From: Streptomyces regalis
Lineage (GTDB): Bacteria > Actinomycetota > Actinomycetes > Streptomycetales > Streptomycetaceae
Direction: 5' to 3'
Assembly: GCF_001509475.1 (NCBI RefSeq)
Contig: NZ_LLZG01000265.1
Location: forward strand, 1 to 64,000
DNA length: 64,000 nt
Shown here one piece after another: positions 18,957 to 27,970 of the stretch. A program made the translations under genes and the position numbers. Numbering within the stretch: position 1 is the first letter of the stretch; every line of letters starts with the position of its first letter. The notes beneath the pieces are model-generated. The model ran no database searches, was not told the DNA's origin, and was given only the letters and a program-made list of their open reading frames with translations.

Positions 18957-19649
18957 ATGCGCGTCAACCGGATCCTGCTCTCCTCCGCCCTGGTCGTCGT
19001 CGCCCTGGTGGTCCAGGTGAGCGTCCTCGCCCGCCTCCACCTCCCGGGCGCCGTCCCCGACCTGCTGCTCCTCACCGTCCTGGGCCTCGCCATGGTCTAC
19101 GGCCATGTCGGCGGCGCCCTCGTCGGCTTCGGCGCCGGCCTGCTCGCCGACCTCGCCCCGCCCGCCGACCACGCCGCCGGCCGCTATGCGCTGGTGCTGT
19201 GCGTGATCGGCTACCTCGCCGGCCTGGTCAAGCCGGAGAGCGGCCGGCTCAAGTCGGCCACCGGGCCGATGGCGGTCGTGGTCGTCGCCGCGATCGGATC
19301 GACCTTGCTGTACGCCCTCGTCGGCGCCCTCGTCGGTGACACCGCCGCCCGCCATGTCGGGCTCGGCAGCCTGCTGTTCACGGCCGCGCTGTACGACCTG
19401 CTGCTGGCGCCGTTCGTGGTGCCCGGCATCATGGCACTGGCCCGGCGCGCCGAGAACGACCCGCTCGCCGAGACCAACTCCCAGGCGAAGAAGCCCAGCA
19501 TCTCCTCCGGCTGGCTCTCCGGCGGCACCGGCCTGCGCATCGGCGGCCAGCGCGGCGGCCTTGGCGGGGTGAAGAGCGGACTGAAGGTGAAGGCCGGGAA
19601 GGCGCGGACGGCGCGCGCCGGGCGCATCAAGGGGGTCAAGCGGCTGTGA
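18957..19649 (+). CDS. mreD: MreD, rod-shape membrane protein
   Basis: The 230-residue integral membrane protein has about five helices in residues 5-165. A strongly basic, glycine-rich cytoplasmic tail (about 175-230, with LKVKAGKAR and GRIKGVKRL) is longer than in classical MreD. The AGGAGCTGAAGCC before ATG and the 13-base gap from mreC indicate translational coupling. It is part of the spore-wall synthesising complex in Streptomyces. Confidence 0.9.
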   Translation: MRVNRILLSSALVVVALVVQVSVLARLHLPGAVPDLLLLTVLGLAMVYGHVGGALVGFGAGLLADLAPPADHAAGRYALVLCVIGYLAGLVKPESGRLKSATGPMAVVVVAAIGSTLLYALVGALVGDTAARHVGLGSLLFTAALYDLLLAPFVVPGIMALARRAENDPLAETNSQAKKPSISSGWLSGGTGLRIGGQRGGLGGVKSGLKVKAGKARTARAGRIKGVKRL

Positions 19650-19777
19650 GGGCAGCGGAGTTCACCGGAACGAGTGAGCCCAGGTGGAACCCGGCCCCGC
19701 GGGCCCTACGTTCCTCACTCGTACACACACAGTCGTATCCGCACCGGCACTCGCACTGAGAGGGGGAGGCAGCCGCA

Positions 19778-22039
19778 GTGACCAACATCCCCGAGACCGG
19801 CCGGACGCCACGCGTCCAGATCCGGCTCGTCGTCATCCAAGTCCTCGTCCTCTCCCTCCTCGGCACCCTCGGCGGGCGCCTGTGGTACCTGCAGATCCGC
19901 GAGGGCGACGCCTACGCCAAGGAGGCGTCCGGCAACCACGTCCAGCAGGTCGTCCAGCCCGCCGTCCGCGGCTCGATCCTGGACGCGCGCGGCGTGCCGC
20001 TCGCCGACAACGAGACACGGCTCGTGGTCTCCGCCTCCCGCACCGACCTGCTGAAGATGGAGGACGACGGCAAGGCCGTCCTCACCAAGCTGGCCGGTGT
20101 GCTGGGCATGACGCCCAAGGAGGTCATGGGGAAGGTCCGGCTCTGCGACGCCGAGACACCGCAGCCGTGCTGGAACGGCTCGCCGTACCAGCCGATCCCC
20201 ATCACCGACGAGGCCACGCCCAAGCAGGCCCTGCAGATCCGTGAGCGTGCCGAGGACTTCCCCGGTATCACCGCCGAGCCGCAGGCCCTGCGCCGCTACC
20301 CGAGCCCCGGCGAGGCCAACACCGCCCAGGTCCTCGGCTATCTCTCCCCGGTCACCGACGAGGAACTCCAGCAGGCCAAGGACACCGACTCGCCCTACCT
20401 GCGCTCCGACCAGGTCGGCCGCTCGGGCCTGGAGCGCGAGTACGACAAGGAGCTGCGCGGCAAGGCCGGCGTCACCCGCTACGAGGTCGACAACCTCGGC
20501 CGGGTCATCGGCCAGGCCGAGGCCGATGCCGCGCAGGCCGGCTCCAACCTCGTCACGAGCATCGACGCCCGCGTGCAGCGGGTTGCCGAGTACGAGCTGA
20601 ACGACGCGATGAAGAAGGCCCGCGACGCGTGGGACCGCAACACGGGCGAGAAGTACAAGGCCGACTCGGGCGCTGTCGTCGTGATGGAGGCCAAGACCGG
20701 CCGCATCGTCGCCATGGCGTCCAACCCGACCTACGACCCGAACGCCTGGGTGGGCGGCATCTCCGCCAAGGACTACAAGAAGCTCACCGGCAAAGCCTCC
20801 AACTACCCGCTGCTCAACCGCGCGATCCAGGGCCAGTCGGCGCCCGGCTCCATCTTCAAGGTCGTCCCCACGGCCGCCGCGGTCAACGCGGGCTACTCCT
20901 TCGACGGCCCGTACCAATGCTCCAGCTCGTACTCGATCGGCGGCCAGGTCTTCAAGAACTTCGAGTCCAAGGGGTACGGCCCGATCAGCCTCGGCCGCGC
21001 CCTGGAGGTCTCCTGCGACACCGTCTTCTACCGCCTCTCGCACGAGGAGTGGAAGCGTGACGGCGGCACCAAGCCGAAGAAGAATGCGGGCGACTGGTTC
21101 TACAAGACTGCCCACCAGTTCGGCCTCGGCGCGGAGACCGGCATCGACCTCCCCAACGAGGTCACCGGCCGCATCCCCGACCGCCAGTGGAAGCAGGACT
21201 ACTGGAAGGCCAACAAGGACGCCTGGTGCAAGTACGGCAAGAAGGGCGGCTCGTACGCCGAGCAGATCGCCTACGAGAACTGCCTCGAAGGCAACCGGAT
21301 GCGCGCCGGTGACTCCGTCAACTACTCCATCGGACAGGGCGACACCCTCGTCACCCCCATCCAGATGGCCACCATCTACGGAGCCATCTCCAACGGCGGC
21401 ACCCTGTACGACCCCACCGTCGGCAAGGCGATCGTCAGCGCCGACGGCAAGACCGTCCAGGAGATCGCGCCCAAGTCGCACGGCAGGCTGCCCATAAGCC
21501 GGCAGACGCTGGCCGCGATGGACGACGCTCTCGCCGGCGTCGCCACCCGCGGTACCGCCGCCTGGCGGTTCGCCGATGTCGGCTGGCCGCAGGACAAGAT
21601 CCCGATGCACGCCAAGACCGGTACCGCGGAGGTCTACGGCAAGCAGACGACCTCGTGGTTCGCGACGTACACCAAGGACTACACGGTCGTCATGACGATC
21701 TCCCAGGGTGGTACGGGTTCCGGAGCGTCGGGTCCGGCCGTGCGCAACATCTACGACGCGCTGTACGGCGTCTCCGACGACGGCACGATCAACAAGAAGA
21801 ACGCGCTGCTGCCGACGCCGCAGAAGAGCCTGCCGAAGGTCCGGACGGACGGGACCATCACCTCGCCCAAGGTCGGCAAGGACCCGGCGAAGGAGCAGCG
21901 GGCCAGCCAGGAGAACAAGGCCGCGCCGGACGAGCAGCAGCTCGCCGGGACGGTCGCGACGCCGACGGCCGAGAACCGGGACACCCGGCGCAGGCGAGGC
22001 AGGAGCCGCAGGCGGGGAAGCCGGAGGGTGCTCACATGA
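19778..22039 (+). CDS. pbp2: Penicillin-binding protein 2, class B transpeptidase
   Basis: This 753-residue peptidoglycan transpeptidase is the partner of RodA. A membrane anchor (residues about 15-35) precedes a dimerisation domain with VRGSILDARG. The catalytic motifs are Ser358-I-F-K in SAPGSIFK, SVN in GDSVNYSIG, and KTG in AKTGTAEV. The C-terminus is an unusual basic tail (TRRRRGRSRRRGSRR). GGGGGAG lies before GTG. The stop overlaps the rodA start (ATGA). Confidence 0.95.
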   Translation: MTNIPETGRTPRVQIRLVVIQVLVLSLLGTLGGRLWYLQIREGDAYAKEASGNHVQQVVQPAVRGSILDARGVPLADNETRLVVSASRTDLLKMEDDGKAVLTKLAGVLGMTPKEVMGKVRLCDAETPQPCWNGSPYQPIPITDEATPKQALQIRERAEDFPGITAEPQALRRYPSPGEANTAQVLGYLSPVTDEELQQAKDTDSPYLRSDQVGRSGLEREYDKELRGKAGVTRYEVDNLGRVIGQAEADAAQAGSNLVTSIDARVQRVAEYELNDAMKKARDAWDRNTGEKYKADSGAVVVMEAKTGRIVAMASNPTYDPNAWVGGISAKDYKKLTGKASNYPLLNRAIQGQSAPGSIFKVVPTAAAVNAGYSFDGPYQCSSSYSIGGQVFKNFESKGYGPISLGRALEVSCDTVFYRLSHEEWKRDGGTKPKKNAGDWFYKTAHQFGLGAETGIDLPNEVTGRIPDRQWKQDYWKANKDAWCKYGKKGGSYAEQIAYENCLEGNRMRAGDSVNYSIGQGDTLVTPIQMATIYGAISNGGTLYDPTVGKAIVSADGKTVQEIAPKSHGRLPISRQTLAAMDDALAGVATRGTAAWRFADVGWPQDKIPMHAKTGTAEVYGKQTTSWFATYTKDYTVVMTISQGGTGSGASGPAVRNIYDALYGVSDDGTINKKNALLPTPQKSLPKVRTDGTITSPKVGKDPAKEQRASQENKAAPDEQQLAGTVATPTAENRDTRRRRGRSRRRGSRRVLT

Positions 22040-23235
22040 CCGGCGTCAACAGCTTCCAGGTCTCCGGGTACGGGCCCGAACGGGCGGGCTGGACCCGCCT
22101 GTTCGCCCGCGACTCGCTCGCCCGAAGGCTCGACTGGCCGATACTGCTGGCGGCGTTGGCCCTGTCGCTCCTCGGCACACTCCTCGTCTACTCGGCGACC
22201 CGTAACCGCACCGAGCTCAACCAGGGCGACCCGTACTACTTCCTGGTCCGGCATCTGCTGAACACCGGCATCGGCCTCGTCCTGATGGTCGGCACGGTCT
22301 GGCTGGGGCACCGCACCCTGCGCACGGCGGTGCCGATCCTGTACGGCCTGTCGGTCTTCCTGATCCTGCTGGTGCTCACCCCGCTCGGCTCCACGATCAA
22401 CGGCGCCCACTCCTGGATCAAGCTCCCCGGCGGCTTCTCCCTGCAGCCCTCGGAGTTCGTGAAGGTCACGATCATCCTGGGCATGGCGATGCTGCTGGCG
22501 ACGAGAGTGGACGCGGGGGACAGGCAGTACCCGGACCACCGCACGGTGGTGCAGGCGCTGGGCCTGGCCGCCGTACCGATGCTGATCGTGATGCTCATGC
22601 CCGACCTCGGGTCGGTCATGGTGATGGTGGTGATCGTGCTGGGCGTGCTGCTCGCGTCCGGGGCCTCCAATCGATGGGTCTTCGGGCTGATCGGCGCGGG
22701 GACGATGGGCGCCATCGCGGTCTGGCAGCTGGGCGTTCTGGACGACTACCAGATCGCCCGTTTCGCGGCCTTCGCGAACCCCAGCCTCGACCCCGCGGGC
22801 GTCGGCTACAACACCAACCAGGCGCGCATCGCGATCGGTTCGGGCGGGCTGACGGGCTCCGGGCTGTTCCACGGTTCGCAGACGACCGGCCAGTTCGTGC
22901 CGGAGCAGCAGACCGACTTCGTCTTCACGGTGGCGGGGGAGGAGTTGGGCTTCGTCGGCGGCGGGCTGATCATCCTGCTCCTCGGCGTGATCCTGTGGCG
23001 GGCCTGCCGTATCGCGCGCGAGACGACCGAGCTGTACGGGACGATCGTCGCGGCGGGGATCGTGGCGTGGTTCGCCTTCCAGGCGTTCGAGAACATCGGG
23101 ATGACCCTGGGGATCATGCCGGTGACCGGTCTGCCGCTGCCGTTCGTGTCGTACGGAGGCTCGTCGATGTTCGCGGTGTGGGTGGCGGTGGGGTTGCTGC
23201 AGTCGATCCGGGTGCAGCGTCCGATGTCTGCGTAG
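22036..23235 (+). CDS. rodA: RodA/SfrA, SEDS peptidoglycan glycosyltransferase
   Basis: This 399-residue SEDS-family polymerase has about ten membrane helices. Family signatures include LQPSEFVKV, PDLGSVMVM and the C-terminal PFVSYGGSSM. The ATG overlaps the pbp2 TGA by four bases, so translation is coupled. With PBP2 it forms the polymerase-crosslinker pair of the Mre machinery. The following 150 bases hold a G/C-rich inverted repeat (CCTGGGGGCTGCCGCCCCTGG, loosely) but no clear terminator with a T run. Confidence 0.95.
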   Translation: MTGVNSFQVSGYGPERAGWTRLFARDSLARRLDWPILLAALALSLLGTLLVYSATRNRTELNQGDPYYFLVRHLLNTGIGLVLMVGTVWLGHRTLRTAVPILYGLSVFLILLVLTPLGSTINGAHSWIKLPGGFSLQPSEFVKVTIILGMAMLLATRVDAGDRQYPDHRTVVQALGLAAVPMLIVMLMPDLGSVMVMVVIVLGVLLASGASNRWVFGLIGAGTMGAIAVWQLGVLDDYQIARFAAFANPSLDPAGVGYNTNQARIAIGSGGLTGSGLFHGSQTTGQFVPEQQTDFVFTVAGEELGFVGGGLIILLLGVILWRACRIARETTELYGTIVAAGIVAWFAFQAFENIGMTLGIMPVTGLPLPFVSYGGSSMFAVWVAVGLLQSIRVQRPMSA

Positions 23236-23391
23236 GCCTCCGGCGGTGGGGCCGGTTGGGCGGTGATCGTTGGCCGGGTGGCCGTCCCTGGGGGCTGCCG
23301 CCCCTGGCCGCCCCCGGGCTGAGTCGGTTCACCTGGGGTTCATGGCCAGTAGGCCCTGTCGTCCCGTCGTGAGTCCTACTAGATTCAGGTC

Positions 23392-24897
23392 ATGGCGGAC
23401 ACAAAGCGCGAGATCGAGCGGAAGTACGAATCCGACCACAGCGGCCTGCCCGACCTGACCGGTGTCGCCGGCGTCGAGACCGTCGTCGACAAGGGTGTGG
23501 CCCACCTGGACGCCACCTATTACGACACCGTGGACGAACGCCTCACCGCGTCCTCGATCACCCTGCGCCGCCGCACCGGCGGATCGGACGCGGGCTGGCA
23601 CCTGAAGTTCCCCGTCTCCGAGGGCGTCCGGGACGAGATCCGCGCTCCGCTCTCCGACACCCTCCCCGACGAGCTCGCCGCTCTGATCCGCTCCCGGGTC
23701 CGGGACGTCGAACTGCTGCCCGTGGTCCGGCTCCGCTCGGACCGTGACGTGCGCGACCTCCTCGACGCGCAGGGACGGCTGCTGGCGGAGGTCAGCGTGG
23801 ACGCCGTGCACGCCGAGCGGCTCAGTGGCGGCGTCGGGGACGCCCAGTGGACCGAGATCGAGGTGGAGCTCGCCGACGGCGGTGACCCGGCCTTCCTCGA
23901 CAAGGTGGAGAAGCGGCTGCGCAAGGCGGGCGTACGGCCGTCCGCGTCCTCCTCGAAGCTGGCCCGCGCCCTTGCGGAGACCGCGCCCGAGAAGAAGCGT
24001 TCCCCCGCCTCGCTCGACGCCCCAGTGACCGCCGGCGACCACGTGCTCGCGTACGTCCGTGCCCAGCGGGACGCGATCGTCGAGCTCGACCCGGCCGTAC
24101 GCCAGGACGTCGAGGACTCCGTGCACAGCATGCGCGTCGCCACCCGCCGGATGCGCGGCACCTTCAAGTCGTTCGGCAAGGTTCTGGACCGGGCCGTCAC
24201 CGACCCGATCGGCGACGAGCTGAAGTGGCTGGCCGGCGAGCTGGGCGTGGACCGGGACCGCGAGGTGCTGACGGAGCGCCTGAGGGCTGCCCTCGACGAG
24301 GTGCCTGCCACCCTGGTCTCCGGCCCGATCGCGGAGCGCCTGGACATCTGGGCGAGCGCCGAGCACGGCGGGGCCCGCGGCAAGCTGATCGGCGTCCTGG
24401 ACTCCCGGCGCTACCTCGCCCTGCTCGACACCCTGGACGCGCTGATCGCGGACCCGCCGCTGCTGAAGGCGGCCGGGAAGGAGCCCCGCAAGGTGATCGC
24501 CAAGGCCGTGCAGAAGGACTTCCGGAAGGTCTCCGGGCTCGTCGGGCAGGCGCTGGAGCTGGACCCCGGCACCGACCGGGACGTCGCGATCCACGAGGCC
24601 CGCAAGAAGACCAAGCGCACCCGCTACGCGGCCGAGGCGGCCGAGCCGGTCCTCGGCAAGCCCGCCAAGACCATGGTCAAGTCCATGAAGGCCCTGCAGA
24701 ACCTGCTCGGGGAGCACCAGGACAGCGTGATGGCCCGGCAGACCCTGCGCGAGTTGTCCGCGGTCGCCCACGCGGCGGGGGAGAGCGCCTTCACGTACGG
24801 GCTGCTCTACGGGCGTGAGGAGCAGCGGGCGGGGGCCGTGGAGGCCGAGCTGCCCGGGTTCTGGGACGGGATCAAGGACGGGGCGGACGCCCTCTGA
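23392..24897 (+). CDS. CYTH and CHAD domain protein
   Basis: This is a 501-residue two-domain protein. The N-terminal CYTH triphosphate-tunnel domain (about 1-195) has EIERKYE at residues 5-11, alternating charged strands (TLRRRTGGSDAGWHLKFP) and WTEIEVELADG. The CHAD domain (about 205-495) is helical with conserved His and Arg/Lys (VHSMRVATRRMR, HEARKKTKRTRY, LGEHQD). CYTH enzymes hydrolyse triphosphate substrates and CHAD binds polyphosphate, so a role in polyphosphate handling is likely. A -10-like TAGATT ends seven bases before the ATG and there is no ribosome-binding site, suggesting a leaderless mRNA. Confidence 0.9.
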   Translation: MADTKREIERKYESDHSGLPDLTGVAGVETVVDKGVAHLDATYYDTVDERLTASSITLRRRTGGSDAGWHLKFPVSEGVRDEIRAPLSDTLPDELAALIRSRVRDVELLPVVRLRSDRDVRDLLDAQGRLLAEVSVDAVHAERLSGGVGDAQWTEIEVELADGGDPAFLDKVEKRLRKAGVRPSASSSKLARALAETAPEKKRSPASLDAPVTAGDHVLAYVRAQRDAIVELDPAVRQDVEDSVHSMRVATRRMRGTFKSFGKVLDRAVTDPIGDELKWLAGELGVDRDREVLTERLRAALDEVPATLVSGPIAERLDIWASAEHGGARGKLIGVLDSRRYLALLDTLDALIADPPLLKAAGKEPRKVIAKAVQKDFRKVSGLVGQALELDPGTDRDVAIHEARKKTKRTRYAAEAAEPVLGKPAKTMVKSMKALQNLLGEHQDSVMARQTLRELSAVAHAAGESAFTYGLLYGREEQRAGAVEAELPGFWDGIKDGADAL

Positions 24898-24985
24898 CCT
24901 TCCGGACGGACGGGGGGTGGTCGCGGTCGCGTTACGCTAGATGGTCACCCCTGTCAGTTCAGTCCAGCTCACGAAGGTTCGCGAG

Positions 24986-26920
24986 ATGCCTGCCGAAGTC
25001 GCTGCGTCGGTTTTCCCGCAGCTCGAAGCTCTGCTCCCGCATGTGCAGAAGCCGATCCAGTACGTCGGCGGAGAGCTCAACTCCACGGTCAAGCCGTGGG
25101 AGTCCTGTGACGTCCGCTGGGCGCTCATGTACCCCGACGCCTACGAGGTCGGGCTGCCCAACCAGGGCGTCATGATCCTCTACGAGGTCCTGAACGAGCA
25201 GGAGGGCGTCCTCGCCGAGCGCACGTACAGCGTGTGGCCGGACCTGGAAGCGCTGATGCGCGAGCAGGGCGTCCCACAGTTCACGGTGGACAGCCATCGG
25301 CCGGTACGCGCCTTCGACGTGTTCGGCCTGTCCTTCTCCACCGAACTGGGCTACACGAACATGCTGACGGCCCTGGACCTGGCGGGCATCCCGCTGGAGT
25401 CGAAGGACCGCACGATCGACGACCCGATCGTGCTGGCCGGCGGCCATGCGGCCTTCAACCCCGAGCCGATCGCGGACTTCATCGACGCGGCGATCATCGG
25501 CGACGGCGAGCAGGCCGTGCTGGACATGACGAAGATCATCCGCGAGTGGAAGGCGGAGGGACAACCGGGCGGCCGCGAGGAGGTCCTCTTCCGCCTCGCG
25601 AGGACCGGCTCGGTGTACATCCCGGCGTTCTACGACGTCGAGTACCTCTCCGACGGCCGTATCGCCCGCGTCGTACCGAACAAGTCGGGTGTCCCGTGGC
25701 GCGTGTCCAAGCACACGGTCATGGATCTGGACGAGTGGCCGTACCCCAAGCAGCCGCTGGTCCCGCTGGCGGAGACGGTCCACGAGCGCATGTCGGTGGA
25801 GATCTTCCGCGGCTGCACGCGCGGCTGCCGCTTCTGCCAGGCGGGCATGATCACGCGCCCGGTGCGCGAGCGCTCGATCACCGGCATCGGCGACATGGTC
25901 GAGAAGGGCCTGAAGGCGACCGGCTTCGAAGAGGTCGGCCTCCTGTCCCTCTCGTCGGCGGACCACAGCGAGATCGGCGACATCGCGAAGGGCCTGGCGG
26001 ACCGGTACGAGGAGGACAAGATCGGCCTGTCCCTCCCCTCCACCCGCGTCGACGCGTTCAACGTGGACCTGGCGAACGAGCTGACGCGCAACGGCCGCCG
26101 CTCCGGCCTGACCTTCGCCCCCGAGGGCGGCTCGGAGCGCATGCGCAAGGTCATCAACAAGATGGTCTCGGAAGAGGACCTGATCCGGACGGTCGCGACG
26201 GCGTACGGCAACGGCTGGCGCCAGGTGAAGCTGTACTTCATGTGCGGCCTGCCGACGGAGACCGACGACGACGTCCTGCAGATCGCGGACATGGCGATGA
26301 ACGTGATCGCCAAGGGCCGTGAGGTCTCGAGGTCCAACGACATCCGCTGCACGGTCTCGATCGGCGGCTTCGTCCCCAAGCCCCACACGCCGTTCCAGTG
26401 GGCGCCGCAGCTGAGCGCGGAGGAGACGGACGCCCGCCTCGAGAAACTCCGTGACAAGATCCGCGGCGACAAGAAGTACGGCCGCTCGATCGGCTTCCGC
26501 TACCACGACGGCAAGCCCGGCATCGTCGAGGGCCTGCTGTCGAGGGGCGACCGCCGCATCGGCTCGGTCATCCGCGCGGTCTACGAGGACGGCGGCCGCT
26601 TCGACGGCTGGCGCGAGCACTTCTCCTACGACCGCTGGATGAGTTGCGCCGACAAGGCGCTGGCCCCCTTCGGCGTCGACGTCGACTGGTACACGACGCG
26701 CGAGCGCACCTACGAGGAGGTCCTGCCCTGGGACCACCTCGACTCCGGCCTCGACAAGGACTGGCTCTGGGAGGACTGGCAGGACGCCCTCGACGAGACC
26801 GAGGTGGAGGACTGCCGGTGGACGCCTTGCTTCGACTGTGGGGTGTGTCCGCAGATGGATACGGCTATACAAATCGGCCCCACCGGCAAGAAGCTGCTCC
26901 CGCTCACGGTCAAGAAGTAG
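24986..26920 (+). CDS. B12-binding radical SAM protein (TIGR03960 family), C-terminus replaced by a mobile element
   Basis: From ATG 24986 (GAAGG upstream) the protein has 644 residues. An ATG at 24941 is open but lies before the probable transcription start (TACGCT at 24933-24938). An N-terminal cobalamin-binding-like domain precedes the radical SAM core with CTRGCRFC (CxxxCxxC) near residue 276 and a C-terminal Cys cluster, CFDCGVC. The last 20 or so codons, from about 26849, differ in codon choice from the displaced original end at 35189-35290. The element supplies DTAIQIG...TVKK in place of DTHIQIR...TVK plus eleven more residues. The partner TIGR03936 gene is about 19.6 kb away. The substrate of this family is not known to me. 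Confidence 0.92.
   Translation: MPAEVAASVFPQLEALLPHVQKPIQYVGGELNSTVKPWESCDVRWALMYPDAYEVGLPNQGVMILYEVLNEQEGVLAERTYSVWPDLEALMREQGVPQFTVDSHRPVRAFDVFGLSFSTELGYTNMLTALDLAGIPLESKDRTIDDPIVLAGGHAAFNPEPIADFIDAAIIGDGEQAVLDMTKIIREWKAEGQPGGREEVLFRLARTGSVYIPAFYDVEYLSDGRIARVVPNKSGVPWRVSKHTVMDLDEWPYPKQPLVPLAETVHERMSVEIFRGCTRGCRFCQAGMITRPVRERSITGIGDMVEKGLKATGFEEVGLLSLSSADHSEIGDIAKGLADRYEEDKIGLSLPSTRVDAFNVDLANELTRNGRRSGLTFAPEGGSERMRKVINKMVSEEDLIRTVATAYGNGWRQVKLYFMCGLPTETDDDVLQIADMAMNVIAKGREVSRSNDIRCTVSIGGFVPKPHTPFQWAPQLSAEETDARLEKLRDKIRGDKKYGRSIGFRYHDGKPGIVEGLLSRGDRRIGSVIRAVYEDGGRFDGWREHFSYDRWMSCADKALAPFGVDVDWYTTRERTYEEVLPWDHLDSGLDKDWLWEDWQDALDETEVEDCRWTPCFDCGVCPQMDTAIQIGPTGKKLLPLTVKK
26849..26916 (+). repeat. 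Left attachment site and gene-end duplication (attL)
   Basis: About 56 of 68 positions match 35189-35256 by my count. The first 11 bases (CCGCAGATGGA) are identical and probably contain the crossover. The late mismatches, such as CTC-CCG-CTC-ACG against CTG-CCT-CTG-ACT, fall at third codon positions, so the peptide is conserved while the DNA differs. Confidence 0.8.
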
Positions 26921-26922
26921 CC

Positions 26923-27111
26923 GTGACCAGCGGCGACGCCATCCAGCGGATGGCTGAGGCGCTTGCCGACATCCCCGAAGCGGACCGCGCCGAAGCCCTG
27001 CGAGGGCTCGGTGCGAAGGAGCGCGAGCAGGCTCCCCGTCCCGCGCGGCGCACGCCGCTCCCCGCCCCTCGGCGGGACCCGGGCATCGTTTCGGCGGTCG
27101 AGTGGGTGTAG
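26923..27111 (+). CDS. Small hypothetical protein next to attL
   Basis: The 62-residue reading frame starts at GTG two bases after the radical SAM stop and ends six bases before a terminator hairpin. It would be translated from the radical SAM transcript. An acidic amphipathic first half (DAIQRMAEALADIPEADRAEALR) is followed by a Pro/Arg-rich second half. Codon use is typical for the host. I recognise no family; it belongs to the element and is not part of the original locus. Confidence 0.5.
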   Translation: MTSGDAIQRMAEALADIPEADRAEALRGLGAKEREQAPRPARRTPLPAPRRDPGIVSAVEWV

Positions 27112-27117
27112 GGCGTA

Positions 27118-27152
27118 GAGAGGCGTTCGGACGACCTGTCCGGGCGCCTCTC
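27118..27152 (+). terminator. Terminator near the left end of the element
   Basis: GAGAGGCG-TT-CGGAC (27118-27132) pairs with GTCCG-GG-CGCCTCTC (27138-27152), loop GACCT. The element thus supplies a new 3' end for the interrupted transcription unit; the original terminator is at 35336-35366. Confidence 0.65.
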
Positions 27153-27173
27153 GGCGTTCCCAGGGGCCCGGTT

Positions 27174-27206
27174 TATGCGACAACGCGCATAGTCGCGTTT
27201 CCGCAT
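27174..27206. promoter_or_regulatory. Candidate operator of the XRE/DUF6879 module
   Basis: TATGCG (27174-27179) and CGCATA (27186-27191) form an inverted repeat, and a third CGCATA follows at 27202-27207. The group lies about 75-105 bases upstream of the first gene of the module, a plausible binding site for its HTH regulator. Confidence 0.35.
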
Positions 27207-27279
27207 AGACGGCGTACCGGCCTCGCTCGTACGGTCGTGGCGACCGGCCCGCAAAGGGCTCGTACGAGGGGGGTTCGGC

Positions 27280-27489
27280 ATGGCGCGCGAAGAACTCACA
27301 CGGCTCACCGGCAACACCAACGGCGGCAACTGCGGACAGGGCGACTGCCCGAACGTCTACCGCACCGCCTCCGGCTCGTTTGTCGTGCAGGGCGACGTGT
27401 CCACCGCCTTCACCCCACCCGCCGGGGAAGGGCTCGTGGAGATCCCCGAGGAAGTTCTGAGGGAGGCCGTCCGTGCTCTTGGATGGTGA
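27280..27489 (+). CDS. Small protein preceding DUF6879 gene
   Basis: The 69-residue protein has GEGLVEIPEEVLREAVRALGW at its end and CGQGDCPNVYRT in the middle; the Cys pair and CPxVY motif recur in small actinobacterial proteins next to DUF6879 and DUF5753 genes. GAGGGGGG lies well placed before ATG. It overlaps the next gene by 17 bases. Function unknown. It is the first gene of a three-gene coupled unit. Confidence 0.7.
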   Translation: MAREELTRLTGNTNGGNCGQGDCPNVYRTASGSFVVQGDVSTAFTPPAGEGLVEIPEEVLREAVRALGW

Positions 27490-27970
27490 AGCCTGGGCGG
27501 ACAAGTTCAAGAGGTTCCAGACCGAAGCCTGGCGGCTGGAGACCCTGCCGCAGTACCTCGTACCGCAGGAAGCGGAAGAGTTCGCCGCCTTCAAGGCGGG
27601 GGCCCGCTTCCCGGGCCCGTACGAGGACGCGTGGATGGCCATGGTCCGCACCCGCAGTGTGGGCCGCGTCCACATCGTCACGCGGCCCCTCACGGACTAC
27701 CTACGGTTCGAGTTCGAGCGGTACTACCAGCACCAGGCCCCGGCAGGGGAAGACATCCGCATCCTCGACATCACCGACCGGCCGAACCCGCTCCCCGACG
27801 TCCAGGACTTCTGGATGTTCGACCGCTCGACGGTCGTGCTCATGCACTACCACCCGGACGGCAGGCAGATCAGCCGTGAACGGTACGAGGGCGACCCCGC
27901 TCCGTTCATCGAGTACCAGCGGATCGCCGTAGAGGCGTCCGTGCCCTTCCTGGAGTACATCCGTACGTGA
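27473..27970 (+). CDS. DUF6879 family protein
   Basis: The 165-residue cytoplasmic protein matches the DUF6879 family in length and motifs: FQTEAWRLETLPQY at the start, then the WMAMVR, RVHIVTRPLTDYLRFEF and DFWMFD segments. The family is restricted to actinobacteria and nearly always accompanies an HTH/DUF5753 regulator. It starts at GTG inside the preceding gene and its stop overlaps the next start by four bases. No activity is known to me. The acidic, aromatic-rich sequence suggests a protein-binding fold. Confidence 0.8.
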   Translation: MLLDGEAWADKFKRFQTEAWRLETLPQYLVPQEAEEFAAFKAGARFPGPYEDAWMAMVRTRSVGRVHIVTRPLTDYLRFEFERYYQHQAPAGEDIRILDITDRPNPLPDVQDFWMFDRSTVVLMHYHPDGRQISRERYEGDPAPFIEYQRIAVEASVPFLEYIRT

